Shown piece after piece: positions 53,978 to 63,651 of a stretch of 64,000 bases of DNA. The notes beneath the pieces are model-generated. The model searched no databases. It saw only the letters and a list, made by a program, of their open reading frames with translations, and was not told where the DNA came from. The translations under genes were made by a program, and so were the position numbers. The first letter of the stretch is position 1, and the number at the start of each line of letters is the position of its first letter. The stretch covers positions 62,001 through 126,000 of the forward strand of contig NZ_BAEO01000006.1 of the NCBI RefSeq assembly GCF_000314995.1, written 5' to 3'. Source of the stretch: Paraglaciecola arctica BSs20135 (GTDB lineage: Bacteria; Pseudomonadota; Gammaproteobacteria; Enterobacterales; Alteromonadaceae).

Positions 53978-56017
53978 TTAATCTTCTTTGCTAGTAATTG
54001 CGTATTTACCCATGGTTAAAACATCATAGGTAATATTCGCAGCCTCTTCTAAAAACGGGTCCACCGATTCAAGCTCTTCTGGTAGGTCATCTAAGTTTTC
54101 TACTTTTTCTAAACCAAGACGAGCAAGACGTTCATTAGTACGAATAAGATTACGTTGTTCAATTTCAGCCTTTTCTTTTAATCGTTCGGTTTCGACCAAA
54201 GAAATTGTTTTATCTTCTTTTTTAATTTTGTATCGCACTATATCTTCGTTGATATAATTGAATTCTGTCTTAATCCTGTGATTGTGAAGTTCTGTTAAGC
54301 CTTTAAGGGTATTTTTATTTTCACCAAAAGTGGTGTAATTAGCCCTAGCAATACTGTCCCAAGGCAAAGCATTTTCTTCTTGGCTTTCGCCCCAGTCCGC
54401 ATGTTCTATTACTGAAGGAAATAAGATATCTGGAATGACACCTTTATGCTGTGTACTGCCACCATTAATTCGATAAAATTTGGCTATTGTGAACTGCACA
54501 CTGCCCAATGGGTTTTCATATAAGTCATAAATTCGACCTAAGGGACGGTGTTGTTGCACAGTGCCTTTACCGAAAGTCTGTTCGCCCAATATTATAGCTC
54601 GATTGTAATCCTGCATGGCCGCAGCAAATATTTCTGACGCAGACGCACTGTAACGGTCAACTAATACTGTTAAGGGTCCATTATAAAATACTTTACCATC
54701 AACATCTTTTTCTAAACGAATACGTCCAGCGCCGTCACGAATTTGCACCACAGGACCTTTATCAATAAATAAGCCTGAAAGTAATGTCGCTTCGGTTAGA
54801 GAGCCTCCACCGTTGCCACGCAAATCAACAATTACACCTAGAACTCCTTGTTCATTTAGACTGTCGATCTCTTTTTTAACGTCTTTGTGTAAGTTGTTAT
54901 AAAAAGAAGGGATTGTGATAACGCCAAGTTTCTGATCTTTGTTTGGACCATCTTTAGGGATATAAACTTCAGATTTTGCAGCTCTATCTTCAAGCTTAAT
55001 TTTGTCACGAGTGAGCTTAACAACCACTGGCACTGAGGATTCAGAAGATCCTTTTACCAATTGAAGTTTTACAATGCTGCCTTTAGGCCCCTTAATAAGC
55101 TCCACCACTTCATCCAAGCGCCAGCCTACAACATCAATAAACTCTTCGTCATCTTGAGCAACGCCTACAATTTTGTCTTCAGGTTTAATATTGTTAGATA
55201 AGTCGGCAGGTCCGCCAGGAACAACACTGCGAATAACCGTATAATCATCTTCACTAAGTAATACAGCACCAATGCCTTCAAAAGAGAGATTCATTTCCAT
55301 TTGGAAACGTTCAGCATTACGTGGAGATAAATAACTAGTATGAGCTTCAATACTACGTGCAAATGATTGCATCACAGTTTGGAACACATCTTCGCTAGAG
55401 GTTTGTGTTAAACGTTTGATGGCGCGTTCGTAACGTTTTGTTAATAATTCTTGAGTTTTAGGCCAGTCTTTACCGGCTAGTTTTAAATTAAGGGCGTCAT
55501 ATTTAACTCTTTGGCGCCATAACTCATCTAACTCTTTAGTATTTTTTGGCCAAGCTGCGTCTTCACGATCATAAACAAACTTGTCATTAGCCAGTTCGAA
55601 GTTAAATTCCTTATCTAATAAGGTTAAAGCAAATTCGTATCTCTGTGCACGGCGCTGCATATTGAGTTGATAAATTTCATAAGCAATACTTAAATTACCT
55701 CGCTCAATCGCGTCATCAAACTTAGTTTTATACGCAGCAAAACCTTGAATATCCTTCTCGGTAAATACGTTGCGATTGAAGTCTAACGAACGAATAAAGC
55801 GATCAAATATCTTAAGCGATAATTCATCGTCTAAATCAATTTGTTTATAGTGAGCTCGTAAAAATTGCGAGGACACCCTTTTTGCCGAAGCCACATGTTG
55901 CGACTCTTGCGTTAGTTTGGGTAAGTCTTTAACACCCAAACTACTCTCTATCGCAATAGAGCCAGAACTCATCACCAATAATGCTGATGCCACAGAAATA
56001 CGAATTGATTTAATCAT
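53978..56017 (-). CDS. prc: Tail-specific (C-terminal processing) protease Prc
   Basis: A 679-residue periplasmic protease, near E. coli Prc (682). A signal peptide (ASALLVMSSGSIAI) is followed by a helical N-terminal domain, a PDZ domain (about 245-330, SFEGIGAVLLSEDDYTVIRSVVPGGPADL), and the S41 domain with GNGGGSLTEA, catalytic Ser in DRYSASASEIFAAAMQDY and Lys in EQTFGKGTVQQ. It trims C-termini, for example of FtsI and lipoproteins. It follows proQ by 4 bases, the usual proQ-prc operon. Confidence 0.95.
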   Translation of the reverse strand: MIKSIRISVASALLVMSSGSIAIESSLGVKDLPKLTQESQHVASAKRVSSQFLRAHYKQIDLDDELSLKIFDRFIRSLDFNRNVFTEKDIQGFAAYKTKFDDAIERGNLSIAYEIYQLNMQRRAQRYEFALTLLDKEFNFELANDKFVYDREDAAWPKNTKELDELWRQRVKYDALNLKLAGKDWPKTQELLTKRYERAIKRLTQTSSEDVFQTVMQSFARSIEAHTSYLSPRNAERFQMEMNLSFEGIGAVLLSEDDYTVIRSVVPGGPADLSNNIKPEDKIVGVAQDDEEFIDVVGWRLDEVVELIKGPKGSIVKLQLVKGSSESSVPVVVKLTRDKIKLEDRAAKSEVYIPKDGPNKDQKLGVITIPSFYNNLHKDVKKEIDSLNEQGVLGVIVDLRGNGGGSLTEATLLSGLFIDKGPVVQIRDGAGRIRLEKDVDGKVFYNGPLTVLVDRYSASASEIFAAAMQDYNRAIILGEQTFGKGTVQQHRPLGRIYDLYENPLGSVQFTIAKFYRINGGSTQHKGVIPDILFPSVIEHADWGESQEENALPWDSIARANYTTFGENKNTLKGLTELHNHRIKTEFNYINEDIVRYKIKKEDKTISLVETERLKEKAEIEQRNLIRTNERLARLGLEKVENLDDLPEELESVDPFLEEAANITYDVLTMGKYAITSKED

Positions 56018-56021
56018 TATT

Positions 56022-56666
56022 TTACCTTTTAGAACGAGCCAACCTCAGGTTTTCCAACTGAACTTTGACCACCATTCCTGTATCAAGTTGCACTTGAATG
56101 CCATCTTTACTGACATCAATAATAGTTGCTGGCATTGGACTCTTGCCAATTTTCACAGTTACAGCGGTTCCTTCTACGATATGTTGTTGCTCTAATCGTT
56201 CAGCTGGAGGCTGTTTTACCTTAGTTTGTTCTTTTTTTACTACTTTAGAAGTAGGTTTAAATTTAGGAGCGTCTTTCTTTTTGTAAGTATTCTTTACATC
56301 GGCACCATCTGCTTTTTGTTCTTTACGCTTTTCGGCAACTTTAGCTTTACTTTCATCAAGTTGCTTTTTAGCGTGTTCTACGTGTTCATCTTCAATAGCA
56401 GCGACATCATTGCCATCTAAATCAATACGTTGCGCACCTTTTTTGATGCTATGCAAATAGCGCCAACTATTAGTATAGTGCCGCAATGACGAACGTAGCA
56501 GTGTTTTACTGACTCGCTCTTCATTTGCTAAACGTTCTGCTAAATCTTGAAAAATACCTATTTTTAAAGGTTTTGCATCACCTTTATTACTAAAACAAGT
56601 GGGAAATTGCTCAACTAAGAAATTAATAACTTCTTTGCTGTTCGAAAATTTTTGTGGATTGTCCAT
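56022..56666 (-). CDS. proQ: RNA chaperone ProQ
   Basis: A 214-residue RNA-binding protein. The N-terminal FinO-like domain (about 8-120) has VINFLVEQFPTCFS, KPLKIGIFQDLAERL and YLHSIKKGAQRIDLDG. A Lys-rich linker (about 120-165) and a C-terminal KOW-type domain (GTAVTVKIGKSPMPATIIDVSKDGIQVQL) follow. It binds structured RNAs and mRNA 3' ends. It is directly upstream of prc. Confidence 0.95.
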   Translation of the reverse strand: MDNPQKFSNSKEVINFLVEQFPTCFSNKGDAKPLKIGIFQDLAERLANEERVSKTLLRSSLRHYTNSWRYLHSIKKGAQRIDLDGNDVAAIEDEHVEHAKKQLDESKAKVAEKRKEQKADGADVKNTYKKKDAPKFKPTSKVVKKEQTKVKQPPAERLEQQHIVEGTAVTVKIGKSPMPATIIDVSKDGIQVQLDTGMVVKVQLENLRLARSKR

Positions 56667-56686
56667 TCAGTCTTCTAGTTAGTTCG

Positions 56687-56974
56687 TTAACGGGGTTCTT
56701 GGTGCTCATCATCCCAAGTTGCTAGAAGCTGGTCAACCCAGTCATACAAATCATCTTCATCTATATCGAGTAAATGTGCATCTTCTCGCCAATTTTCCCA
56801 AATATATTGGATCATATTCTCTAAAGATGTGGAATTTATGTCTTCATCTGCCTTATCGTAGAGCAAATGAAGAATTGTATTCATCCGATCTGTCGCTTCG
56901 TCAGCCCTATCATCCCAAAAATCCATATCTTCAACGGTTGCAAGTACAACTTGAATATCAATGGTATGTTTCAC
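56687..56974 (-). CDS. Acidic 95-residue protein, unknown
   Basis: A very acidic small protein (many Asp and Glu: MDFWDDRADEATDR, DIDEDDLYDWVDQLLATWDDEHQ) rich in Trp. No family is recognised. No signal or membrane segment. Its ATG overlaps the stop of the msrC-like gene (ATGA), and it precedes proQ by 20 bases, so it is a member of the msrC-x-proQ-prc transcription unit. It is likely real by its position and coding character. Confidence 0.7.
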   Translation of the reverse strand: MKHTIDIQVVLATVEDMDFWDDRADEATDRMNTILHLLYDKADEDINSTSLENMIQYIWENWREDAHLLDIDEDDLYDWVDQLLATWDDEHQEPR

Positions 56975-57471
56975 TTTACAACTTCCTTAGCTTCAAGATC
57001 ATCTCCATGGCATAAGCTTGCTTGCAATATTTCTACAATTCGGCTTAAACCCTGTTTATCTTCTAAATCAAATCGAGCAATATCTGGGCTGTCGATGTCC
57101 AATACCGCGATAATTTGCTTATTTTGTACAATAGGCAACACTATTTCTGAATTAGATGCGGCATCACAAGCAATATGACCTGAAAATTGATGCACATCAT
57201 CAATCAACTGTATGGATTTTTCTGATACTGCTGTACCGCATACTCCCTTGCCAATTGGAATACGAATACAAGCTGGTTGACCGTGAAATGGCCCCAAAAC
57301 CAATTGCTGATCTTTTACCAAATAGAAACCAGCCCAATTGACATTCTCTAATGCCCAATAAAGTATCGCACTGATATTTGCCATATTGGCGATTAAATCT
57401 TTTTCTCCAGCAACTATAGCTTCGACTTGTTGAGCCAATTGAGCATAGTGTTGCTGCTTATTTTCTGTCAT
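56971..57471 (-). CDS. msrC: Free methionine-(R)-sulfoxide reductase (GAF)
   Basis: A 166-residue GAF-domain enzyme. Cys68, Cys78 and Cys102 have spacings of 10 and 24, the same as the catalytic Cys84, Cys94 and Cys118 of E. coli MsrC. Motifs are NVNWAGFYL, GPFHGQPACIRIPIGKGVCGTA and HIACDAASNSEIVLPI. It reduces free Met-R-sulfoxide with thioredoxin. Gene order msrC-proQ-prc is common in gammaproteobacteria. Confidence 0.93.
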   Translation of the reverse strand: MTENKQQHYAQLAQQVEAIVAGEKDLIANMANISAILYWALENVNWAGFYLVKDQQLVLGPFHGQPACIRIPIGKGVCGTAVSEKSIQLIDDVHQFSGHIACDAASNSEIVLPIVQNKQIIAVLDIDSPDIARFDLEDKQGLSRIVEILQASLCHGDDLEAKEVVK

Positions 57472-57524
57472 GAATTAAAACCTAATTAAAATGTAACTAT
57501 TAATGTAATTATCTACGCAACTAT

Positions 57525-58220
57525 TTATGTACCGTCTTGCAGTGCAAAAATCACTTTAACATTTGCCTGTGTAGACATTTCTCCAGGTTGGTAGCTTTCA
57601 GATGATTTGAATTGTCTGGATTGCATCATGATTGGTGTACCTTCACTTATAGATTGCTCTAATATGGATATCACTCCGGCTATTTTCAAGTCTAATACTT
57701 TAGCCATATTGGTGGCACGCTGTTTAGCATTTAACAAAGCGTGATTTAATGCTACTTGATAATTTTCATCCGCTTGACTGTTTGTAAAATTAAATTGATT
57801 AATATTATTAACGCCCAGGTTTAATACTGTATCTATTGATTGTTCGTACTGTGATAAAGAATTCACTGTTACGGTAATTTGCCTGGTTAAAATGAAGCCT
57901 TTTTGTTCCTGAGTTTGACCATTATATTCCACCCAAGGATTAAACTGCACCTGCAATGATTGCAGTGATTTTTTATCAATTCCAATTTTTAACAGGGCCT
58001 GCACTACCCCATTGGTTTTTTCAACTATAGCCTTATTGAGCTCAGCTGCTACCCTTCCCTTTTGTTCAATAGACATGCTGAAACTAAATCGATCAGGCAC
58101 GCTAAAAACGCTACCTACACCTGTTACTTCAATTTGTCTTTGTTGTTGAACCCTAGAATGGTCTTTGGCGATTGCACTGTTAAACACTAATGTGAATAAA
58201 ACTAAAAAATATATACGCAT
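57525..58220 (-). CDS. SIMPL (DUF541) domain periplasmic protein
   Basis: A 231-residue exported protein. The signal peptide (IYFLVLFTLVFNSAIA) is followed by the SIMPL domain: IEVTGVGSVFSVPDRFSFSMSIEQKG, LNKAIVEKTNGVVQALLKIGI, and the C-terminal helix ALLNAKQRATNMAKVLDLKIAGVISI. Members include BP26/OMP28 and E. coli YggE, linked with oxidative stress defence. Exact function unknown. Confidence 0.87.
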   Translation of the reverse strand: MRIYFLVLFTLVFNSAIAKDHSRVQQQRQIEVTGVGSVFSVPDRFSFSMSIEQKGRVAAELNKAIVEKTNGVVQALLKIGIDKKSLQSLQVQFNPWVEYNGQTQEQKGFILTRQITVTVNSLSQYEQSIDTVLNLGVNNINQFNFTNSQADENYQVALNHALLNAKQRATNMAKVLDLKIAGVISILEQSISEGTPIMMQSRQFKSSESYQPGEMSTQANVKVIFALQDGT

Positions 58221-58318
58221 AGATTACCTCGGTAAATAGAAAATTCTGAATGAATTAGATATATCATGCCTATAGATTAATGAATGATTAATGAATCGAC
58301 TATGAAAACTTTGACGAT

Positions 58319-58341
58319 GGCAGCTTAAGGTCTAAGCTGCC
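58319..58341. terminator. Hairpin downstream of the S9 peptidase gene
   Basis: GGCAGCTTA (58319-58327) and TAAGCTGCC (58333-58341), perfect 9-bp stem and 5-base loop, just past the peptidase stop. No T-run is evident, so its strength as a terminator is unsure. Confidence 0.55.
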
Positions 58342-58351
58342 ATGGAGGATT

Positions 58352-60502
58352 CTAATCTATTAACTTCTGAGATAAAAAAGTATATTCCAATGCAGTTCTT
58401 TTGGCTTTTTCTTGCAAATTAGCTGACGCTGAATGCCCCCCATCAATATTTTCATAATATTCAAAATCATGTCCATACTGTTCTAACATGTAAGCCATTT
58501 TTCTCGCATGTCCAGGATGCACTCTATCGTCTTTAGTAGAGGTTACAAACATAATTGAAGGGTAATCACCCTGCGGATCAATGTTATGTAGTGGAGATAT
58601 TTTTTCTAAAAACGCTCGTTCATTTGGGATATCAGGACTTCCATATTCACCAACCCAAGACGCCCCTGCCAATAACTTGTGATAACGCAACATATCTAAC
58701 AGAGGTACCTGACAGACTACAGCGTTCCATAAATCTGGTCTTTGGGTGTACATCACGCCCATTAACAAACCACCATTAGACCCCCCCATTATGCCTAAGT
58801 GTTTGGCAGAGGTGATTTTTTTGGCGATTATATCTTCGCCAACAGCAATCATATCGTCAAAAATAACCTGTCGCTTGGTTTTAAGTCCGGCTTGATGCCA
58901 ATTTGGACCAAATTCACCACCACCACGAATATTCGCCAATACATAAACACCGCCTTGTTCAAGCCAGTTTTTTCCAAGTAGCCCTGAATAACTAGGTTTT
59001 AGTGAGACTTGAAAGCCACCATAAGCGTATTGCAAGGTAGGGTTAGTGCCATCAAATATAATGTCTTTTTGTCGAACCACAAAATAGGGAATTTTTTCGC
59101 CGTCTTTTGAGCTAGCTTGAAATTGCTCTACTACAATATTTGACGCATCAAAACGAGCTGGGATAGATTTAATCGCAGCAATTTTTACATTGCTAACATC
59201 AACTTTAAATAGGGTGTCAGGCGCAACAAAACTTTCTTGGTTAATAAATATAATATCGCTATCTTGGTTGGCTGATGAAACTGACATCGAACCATTTTCT
59301 GGCATGGCCAATTTTTGCTGTGACCATTTTTTATTAAAGTCATAAACATAGATATTACTGACTACATTTTCTAACAGAGTTAATACTAGTTTATTGGCCG
59401 TAATAGATACACCGTCAACAGTGGATCTTTCGTTGGGATGGTAAACCAGATGTAAGTCTTTTATTTCTTGCTTTTGCAGCCAATGCTCTAGGTCAAAAGA
59501 CACTAAATCACCACTATCAAAGGTTTCTTTTGAGTTCAGCGCAGACCACTGTTGCTTAAGAGATAACACTAGTTGCCCTTTGAAAACACCTTCAATGCTA
59601 ACTTTTTGAGGAATGGGTAATTGAATGGCTTGGCTTCCATCATCAGGGAGCCAAAAATATTCTGATTCAAAAAATGTTACCGCGCGCACTACCATGTTTA
59701 AATTTCTATCTCCGAACTTAATAGAAAATGGCCATACACCTACATCGGTTTTAGTTCCCTCAAAGATATGCTTTGCGTCTGTAAGTTGTTGTCCTCTTTG
59801 TAATGACTTAATGATAAAAGGATAACCACTTTCGGTCAGAGAATCATCGTCCCAATTAGTAGCAATATTAATGTTGTTAATATCTTTCCAACTGACACCT
59901 GTTTTAGCCTCAGGAATAACAAAGCCATTCTCAACAAAATCCTGTTTTGAATGATCCCATTCGCGCATTTCAACTGAGTCTTTACCACCATCAGACAGGG
60001 ATAAAAGGCACCTGTCATAATTACTTTCTAAACATTCTGAACCTTTATAAACCCAGTTTTTTTCTTCTAATGCAGATAGAGCATCTATACTCAGCAAGTC
60101 TTGCCATTTAGGTTGGGGTTTAGAATACTCATCTAAAGTGGTTCTTCGCAACATGCCTCTAACTTGGTTTTCGTCTTGCCAAAAGTTGTAAACAAAACCC
60201 CCTTTATAAGTACCATAAGGAATTTTATCTTTCGCATTAACGATTTCTAATCCAGCTTCTAGAAACTGAGCATAACGCTTATCAGCCATTAATTTATCGA
60301 GGGTAACTTTGTTCCACCCATTAACTTTAGCTAGAGCTTGTTCGCCTTCTACTTCTTCTAACCACAAGGGGGCTTCTACGACCTTTTCTGTCATGGGGAG
60401 GCTTTCTTCCAATTTGTTTTGTTGTTCTTTTTCGGAGTTACTGCAGCCAGCAATCAAACATGCACTGGCGATTGCAATGCTAGTAAATTTTAGTAGTTTC
60501 AT
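58352..60502 (-). CDS. Prolyl oligopeptidase family (S9) lipoprotein
   Basis: A 716-residue exported serine peptidase. The signal peptide ends with lipobox LIAGC. A seven-bladed propeller (about 70-430) precedes the alpha/beta-hydrolase domain with GGSNGGLLMGVMYTQRPDLW (nucleophile Ser), STKDDRVHPGHA (Asp) and NIDGGHSA (His). It cleaves peptides after Pro, or has a related specificity, in the periplasm. Members of this branch are common in marine bacteria degrading protein. It is monocistronic. Confidence 0.92.
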   Translation of the reverse strand: MKLLKFTSIAIASACLIAGCSNSEKEQQNKLEESLPMTEKVVEAPLWLEEVEGEQALAKVNGWNKVTLDKLMADKRYAQFLEAGLEIVNAKDKIPYGTYKGGFVYNFWQDENQVRGMLRRTTLDEYSKPQPKWQDLLSIDALSALEEKNWVYKGSECLESNYDRCLLSLSDGGKDSVEMREWDHSKQDFVENGFVIPEAKTGVSWKDINNINIATNWDDDSLTESGYPFIIKSLQRGQQLTDAKHIFEGTKTDVGVWPFSIKFGDRNLNMVVRAVTFFESEYFWLPDDGSQAIQLPIPQKVSIEGVFKGQLVLSLKQQWSALNSKETFDSGDLVSFDLEHWLQKQEIKDLHLVYHPNERSTVDGVSITANKLVLTLLENVVSNIYVYDFNKKWSQQKLAMPENGSMSVSSANQDSDIIFINQESFVAPDTLFKVDVSNVKIAAIKSIPARFDASNIVVEQFQASSKDGEKIPYFVVRQKDIIFDGTNPTLQYAYGGFQVSLKPSYSGLLGKNWLEQGGVYVLANIRGGGEFGPNWHQAGLKTKRQVIFDDMIAVGEDIIAKKITSAKHLGIMGGSNGGLLMGVMYTQRPDLWNAVVCQVPLLDMLRYHKLLAGASWVGEYGSPDIPNERAFLEKISPLHNIDPQGDYPSIMFVTSTKDDRVHPGHARKMAYMLEQYGHDFEYYENIDGGHSASANLQEKAKRTALEYTFLSQKLID

Positions 60503-60567
60503 TATTTGCGCTTTTAGGATTTTACTTGATGCTATTTATATCTAATATACAGTGTTTATTAACAATA

Positions 60568-60596
60568 AAAAACTCGGTCACGGCGACAGAGTTTTT
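60568..60596 (-). terminator. Terminator downstream of the aminotransferase gene
   Basis: AAAAACTC...GAGTTTTT with inner GTC/GAC pairing, symmetric, lying between the aminotransferase end (60733) and the S9 gene. It can act on both strands. Confidence 0.7.
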
Positions 60597-60732
60597 ATCA
60601 TTAATTTGCTTTTAATTTATTTTTTGTGCCGGTCAATGGGCATGTCATGACTTCTAAAGATCCGCGTACTAGAAAATATATCAAGACACTTTTCTATCGT
60701 TCGTTAAGTTTATTTCATAAACTATGAACAAT

Positions 60733-61857
60733 TTAGCCAAGTACCGCTTCTAGACTAGAAAGGCAATAATCGACATTCTTTTGGCTTGAACCACAACCCA
60801 TTAAACCAATTCGCCATACCTTGCCAGCCAATGTTCCTAAGCCCGCGCCTATTTCCAGATTAAATTCATTTAGCAATCTACTACGAACTTGTCCATCATC
60901 AACACCGTTAGGAATACGTACAGTATTTAATTGTGGCAAACGATATTTCTGTTCAACAACCAACTCCAATCCCAGTTTATCTAACCCTGACTTTAAACTA
61001 AGGTGGTTTTGATGGTGTCTAGCCCATGCATGTTCTAGGCCTTCTTGTTGCAATATTAGCAGTGATTCGTGTAGCGCATATATACTGTTAACTGGCGCGG
61101 TATGGTGATAAGCGCGTTTCGTCCCTTTTCCCCAATAGCCCATTACTAGATCCATATCTAAAAACCAACTTTGCACAGGGTGTTTACGGTGTTTAATTAC
61201 TTCGATAGCCTTTTCACTAAAAGACACAGGAGACAAGCCTGGAACACATGATAAACATTTTTGGGTACCAGAATAAATCGCATCTATATGCCAATCATCC
61301 ACTTTTAACTCGCTACCTCCTAACGATGTCACTGCATCAACTATGCTCAAACAATCGAATTCTTTGGCTATTTGACACAACGCCTTAGCATCATTTAAGA
61401 CACCAGTCGAAGTTTCAGCATGAACAAAAGCCAATGCTTTAGCATCGGGATTAGCCTGCAGAGCTTCCCTGACTTTATTAAGATCTGTAGGTTTCCCCCA
61501 TTCATCTTGCACCATAATCGCTTGGCCACCGCAGCGCTGAACATTTTGCTGCATACGGCCACCAAACACACCATTTTGACAAACAATAACCTTATCGCCA
61601 GGCTCAACTAAATTAACAAACACAGCCTCCATACCGGCTGAACCTGGTGCTGATATTGGCATAGTTAACGCATTGTTGGTTTGAAATGCGTATTGTAATA
61701 ACTGTTTGACTTCATCCATTAAATCGACAAATTTTGGGTCCAAATGACCAATAGTCGGTCTAGACAAAGCTTCGAGAACTTGAGGATATACATCAGAAGG
61801 GCCAGGGCCCATTAGTACACGTGTAGGTGGTATAAACGATGAAAATGACTGCGACAT
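60733..61857 (-). CDS. Class V aminotransferase (alanine/serine-glyoxylate type)
   Basis: A 374-residue PLP enzyme. The start SFIPPTRVLMGPGPSDVYPQVLEALSRPTIGHLDP is typical for alanine-glyoxylate/serine-pyruvate aminotransferases. The PLP Lys lies in YSGTQKCLSCVPGLSPVSF, and the Asp stacking motif is IVDAVTSLGG. It transfers amino groups to glyoxylate or pyruvate. Substrate choice is unclear. ATG 61857 is chosen since GGAG precedes it by 7 bases; the frame is open to 61869. Confidence 0.92.
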   Translation of the reverse strand: MSQSFSSFIPPTRVLMGPGPSDVYPQVLEALSRPTIGHLDPKFVDLMDEVKQLLQYAFQTNNALTMPISAPGSAGMEAVFVNLVEPGDKVIVCQNGVFGGRMQQNVQRCGGQAIMVQDEWGKPTDLNKVREALQANPDAKALAFVHAETSTGVLNDAKALCQIAKEFDCLSIVDAVTSLGGSELKVDDWHIDAIYSGTQKCLSCVPGLSPVSFSEKAIEVIKHRKHPVQSWFLDMDLVMGYWGKGTKRAYHHTAPVNSIYALHESLLILQQEGLEHAWARHHQNHLSLKSGLDKLGLELVVEQKYRLPQLNTVRIPNGVDDGQVRSRLLNEFNLEIGAGLGTLAGKVWRIGLMGCGSSQKNVDYCLSSLEAVLG

Positions 61858-61869
61858 TAAGTACTCCAA

Positions 61870-62234
61870 AACTTTGCTAATTTATAATGTAATTTTTACA
61901 GGATTAACGCTTTGCTTCAAGACAAGCATACCGAGCATAGGTAAGATAAATACTTATACCTCAATGCATTCTTAGCTTGAATATCGAATTAACTTTTAAT
62001 ACTTAAGACTGCTCACAAAGCGCCATAAGATATTGTTTTTCATTGATGATTGAAATGAATTTGAAAATTATTCATTTTTTGTTCAGGCTTGGTCTATAGT
62101 TATTAGTCAAACCTCATGATTGTTTGTTTAGAGGTGTAAGAATTTATACTTAGCGCACGGCTCTAACAAAGCCATTCCCCTAAGCCCGAACTAGTAATAG
62201 TTTCGGGCATTTTTTTGTCTGGGCCCAAGTCAAC
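61870..62234. other. Intergenic region with a possible small RNA
   Basis: The stretch upstream of the aminotransferase gene contains no ORF but ends with a strong + strand terminator at 62184-62216. Possible -10 elements are TATAGT (62095-62100) and TATACT (62145-62150), each with a poor -35. A transcript of about 60-110 bases is conceivable. Confidence 0.4.
62184..62216 (+). terminator. Orphan Rho-independent terminator, + strand
   Basis: GCCCGAACTA pairs with TAGTTTCGGGC (one bulge), with a T-run of seven at 62210-62216. There is no protein-coding gene on the + strand upstream. Confidence 0.8.
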
Positions 62235-62753
62235 CTAACATAGCTTTAATTCTGAAGAGAATCGTTTAGCATTTTTAACATAGTGTTCCGCTGATTGTTC
62301 GAGCATCTTTTGTTGCTGTTCAGGGATTGGTTTAATGACCTTAGCAGGTGATCCCATAACTAATGAACCATCAGGTATCTGCATGTTTTCAGTAATCAAA
62401 CTGTTAGCGCCTATTACACAATACTTACCAATTATTGCACCGTTCAACACCACACTGTTGATCCCAATTAAACTGTAATCGCCTATTTCACAACCATGCA
62501 ACATGACTTTATGACCAATGGTAACGCCTTTGCCTATGGTTAGAGGCACACCAAAATCAGTATGTAACACTGCTCCATCTTGCACATTACTATCTTCGCC
62601 AATTGTAATGACATCACAGTCGCCCCGCACCACAGTATTAAACCAAACACTGCTATTGGTTTTCATCACGACTTTACCTATGACGTGGGCACCAGGGGCG
62701 ACAAATACTCCCTCTGCTAATTGAACATGATCATCACCCAAAGAGTAAATCAT
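62235..62753 (-). CDS. Gamma-carbonic anhydrase family protein (YrdA-like)
   Basis: A 172-residue left-handed beta-helix protein. Hexapeptide repeats cover about residues 12-140. Metal-site pattern: [48 protein letters not shown], giving His ligands. Carbonic anhydrase activity is not certain; YrdA/PaaY-type members are often thioesterase-like. Its ATG shares bases with the tesB stop (TAATG), so it is translationally coupled with tesB. Confidence 0.9.
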   Translation of the reverse strand: MIYSLGDDHVQLAEGVFVAPGAHVIGKVVMKTNSSVWFNTVVRGDCDVITIGEDSNVQDGAVLHTDFGVPLTIGKGVTIGHKVMLHGCEIGDYSLIGINSVVLNGAIIGKYCVIGANSLITENMQIPDGSLVMGSPAKVIKPIPEQQQKMLEQSAEHYVKNAKRFSSELKLC

Positions 62754-63613
62754 TACTTATCTCCTATTTTACGCATTAGGCCTTCTTGCATTGTTGAAGC
62801 GACCAATTTGCCTTGTCGATTAAAAAACTGCCCTCTCACTAAACCTCTGGCACCGCCAGAAAAGGGACTTTCAGCACAATATAATAACCATTCGTCAAAA
62901 TCGAATGGATGATGAAACCACATCGAATGGTCAATAGTTGCCATGATCAGGTTTTTATCGCTAGTCGACACACCATGAGGGTGAAGTGCAGTTGATAAAA
63001 AATGATAATCTGATGCATAAGCCAACATCACTTGGTTAAGGTTAATATTGCCAAATAATGCTTCTTGTGCCTTCATCCAAATGTAACGTTTGGGTTGTTG
63101 CACTATGACTTTATCAGGATCAACAAAATCAACGGTGCGCATATCAATAGGTTTGTGATACCCAGCACTTTCACACATTCTATCTGACATAGCTTGATTG
63201 TTACCAAAGGCTTGGATATCGGATTTAATATCCTCCGGTTGCGGCACATCGGGCATATCGGCATATTGGTGATCTAGCCCCTTCTCAGGCGTTTGAAAAG
63301 AAGCGGTCATGTAAAATATGTTTCTACCATTTTGAATGGCTATCACTCTTCTAGTTGAAAAGCTGCGACCATCACGCACGTTTTCGACATCAAACACAAC
63401 TGGCTTATTAGCATCGCCCGGAAGCAAAAAATAGCTATGAAATGAATGGCAGATACGACCTTCTGGTAAGGTGAGCTGAGCGGCGGCAAGCGCTTGACCT
63501 AATACTTGACCACCAAATAACGCTCGGAAACCTAAATCCCAACTTTGACCACGAAATAAGCCTTCTTCAAGTTTGTCTAAGGTTAATAATTCTACTAATT
63601 TTACTTCTGACAT
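62753..63613 (-). CDS. tesB: Acyl-CoA thioesterase II
   Basis: A 286-residue double hot-dog enzyme, same length as E. coli TesB (286). The start is [34 protein letters not shown], with [12 protein letters not shown] next. The C-terminal domain has [16 protein letters not shown] and [21 protein letters not shown], with the catalytic Asp in the first and Gln/Thr residues near the end. It hydrolyses acyl-CoA to free acid and CoA. Confidence 0.95.
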   Translation of the reverse strand: MSEVKLVELLTLDKLEEGLFRGQSWDLGFRALFGGQVLGQALAAAQLTLPEGRICHSFHSYFLLPGDANKPVVFDVENVRDGRSFSTRRVIAIQNGRNIFYMTASFQTPEKGLDHQYADMPDVPQPEDIKSDIQAFGNNQAMSDRMCESAGYHKPIDMRTVDFVDPDKVIVQQPKRYIWMKAQEALFGNINLNQVMLAYASDYHFLSTALHPHGVSTSDKNLIMATIDHSMWFHHPFDFDEWLLYCAESPFSGGARGLVRGQFFNRQGKLVASTMQEGLMRKIGDK

Positions 63614-63651
63614 AAGTTCTCAGTCTATTCAGTACACTATGGGATCTTACC

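Noticed and set aside
53955-53980. Canonical Rho-independent terminator for prc
   Set aside because: The T-run lies on the opposite strand relative to prc; recorded only as a hairpin.
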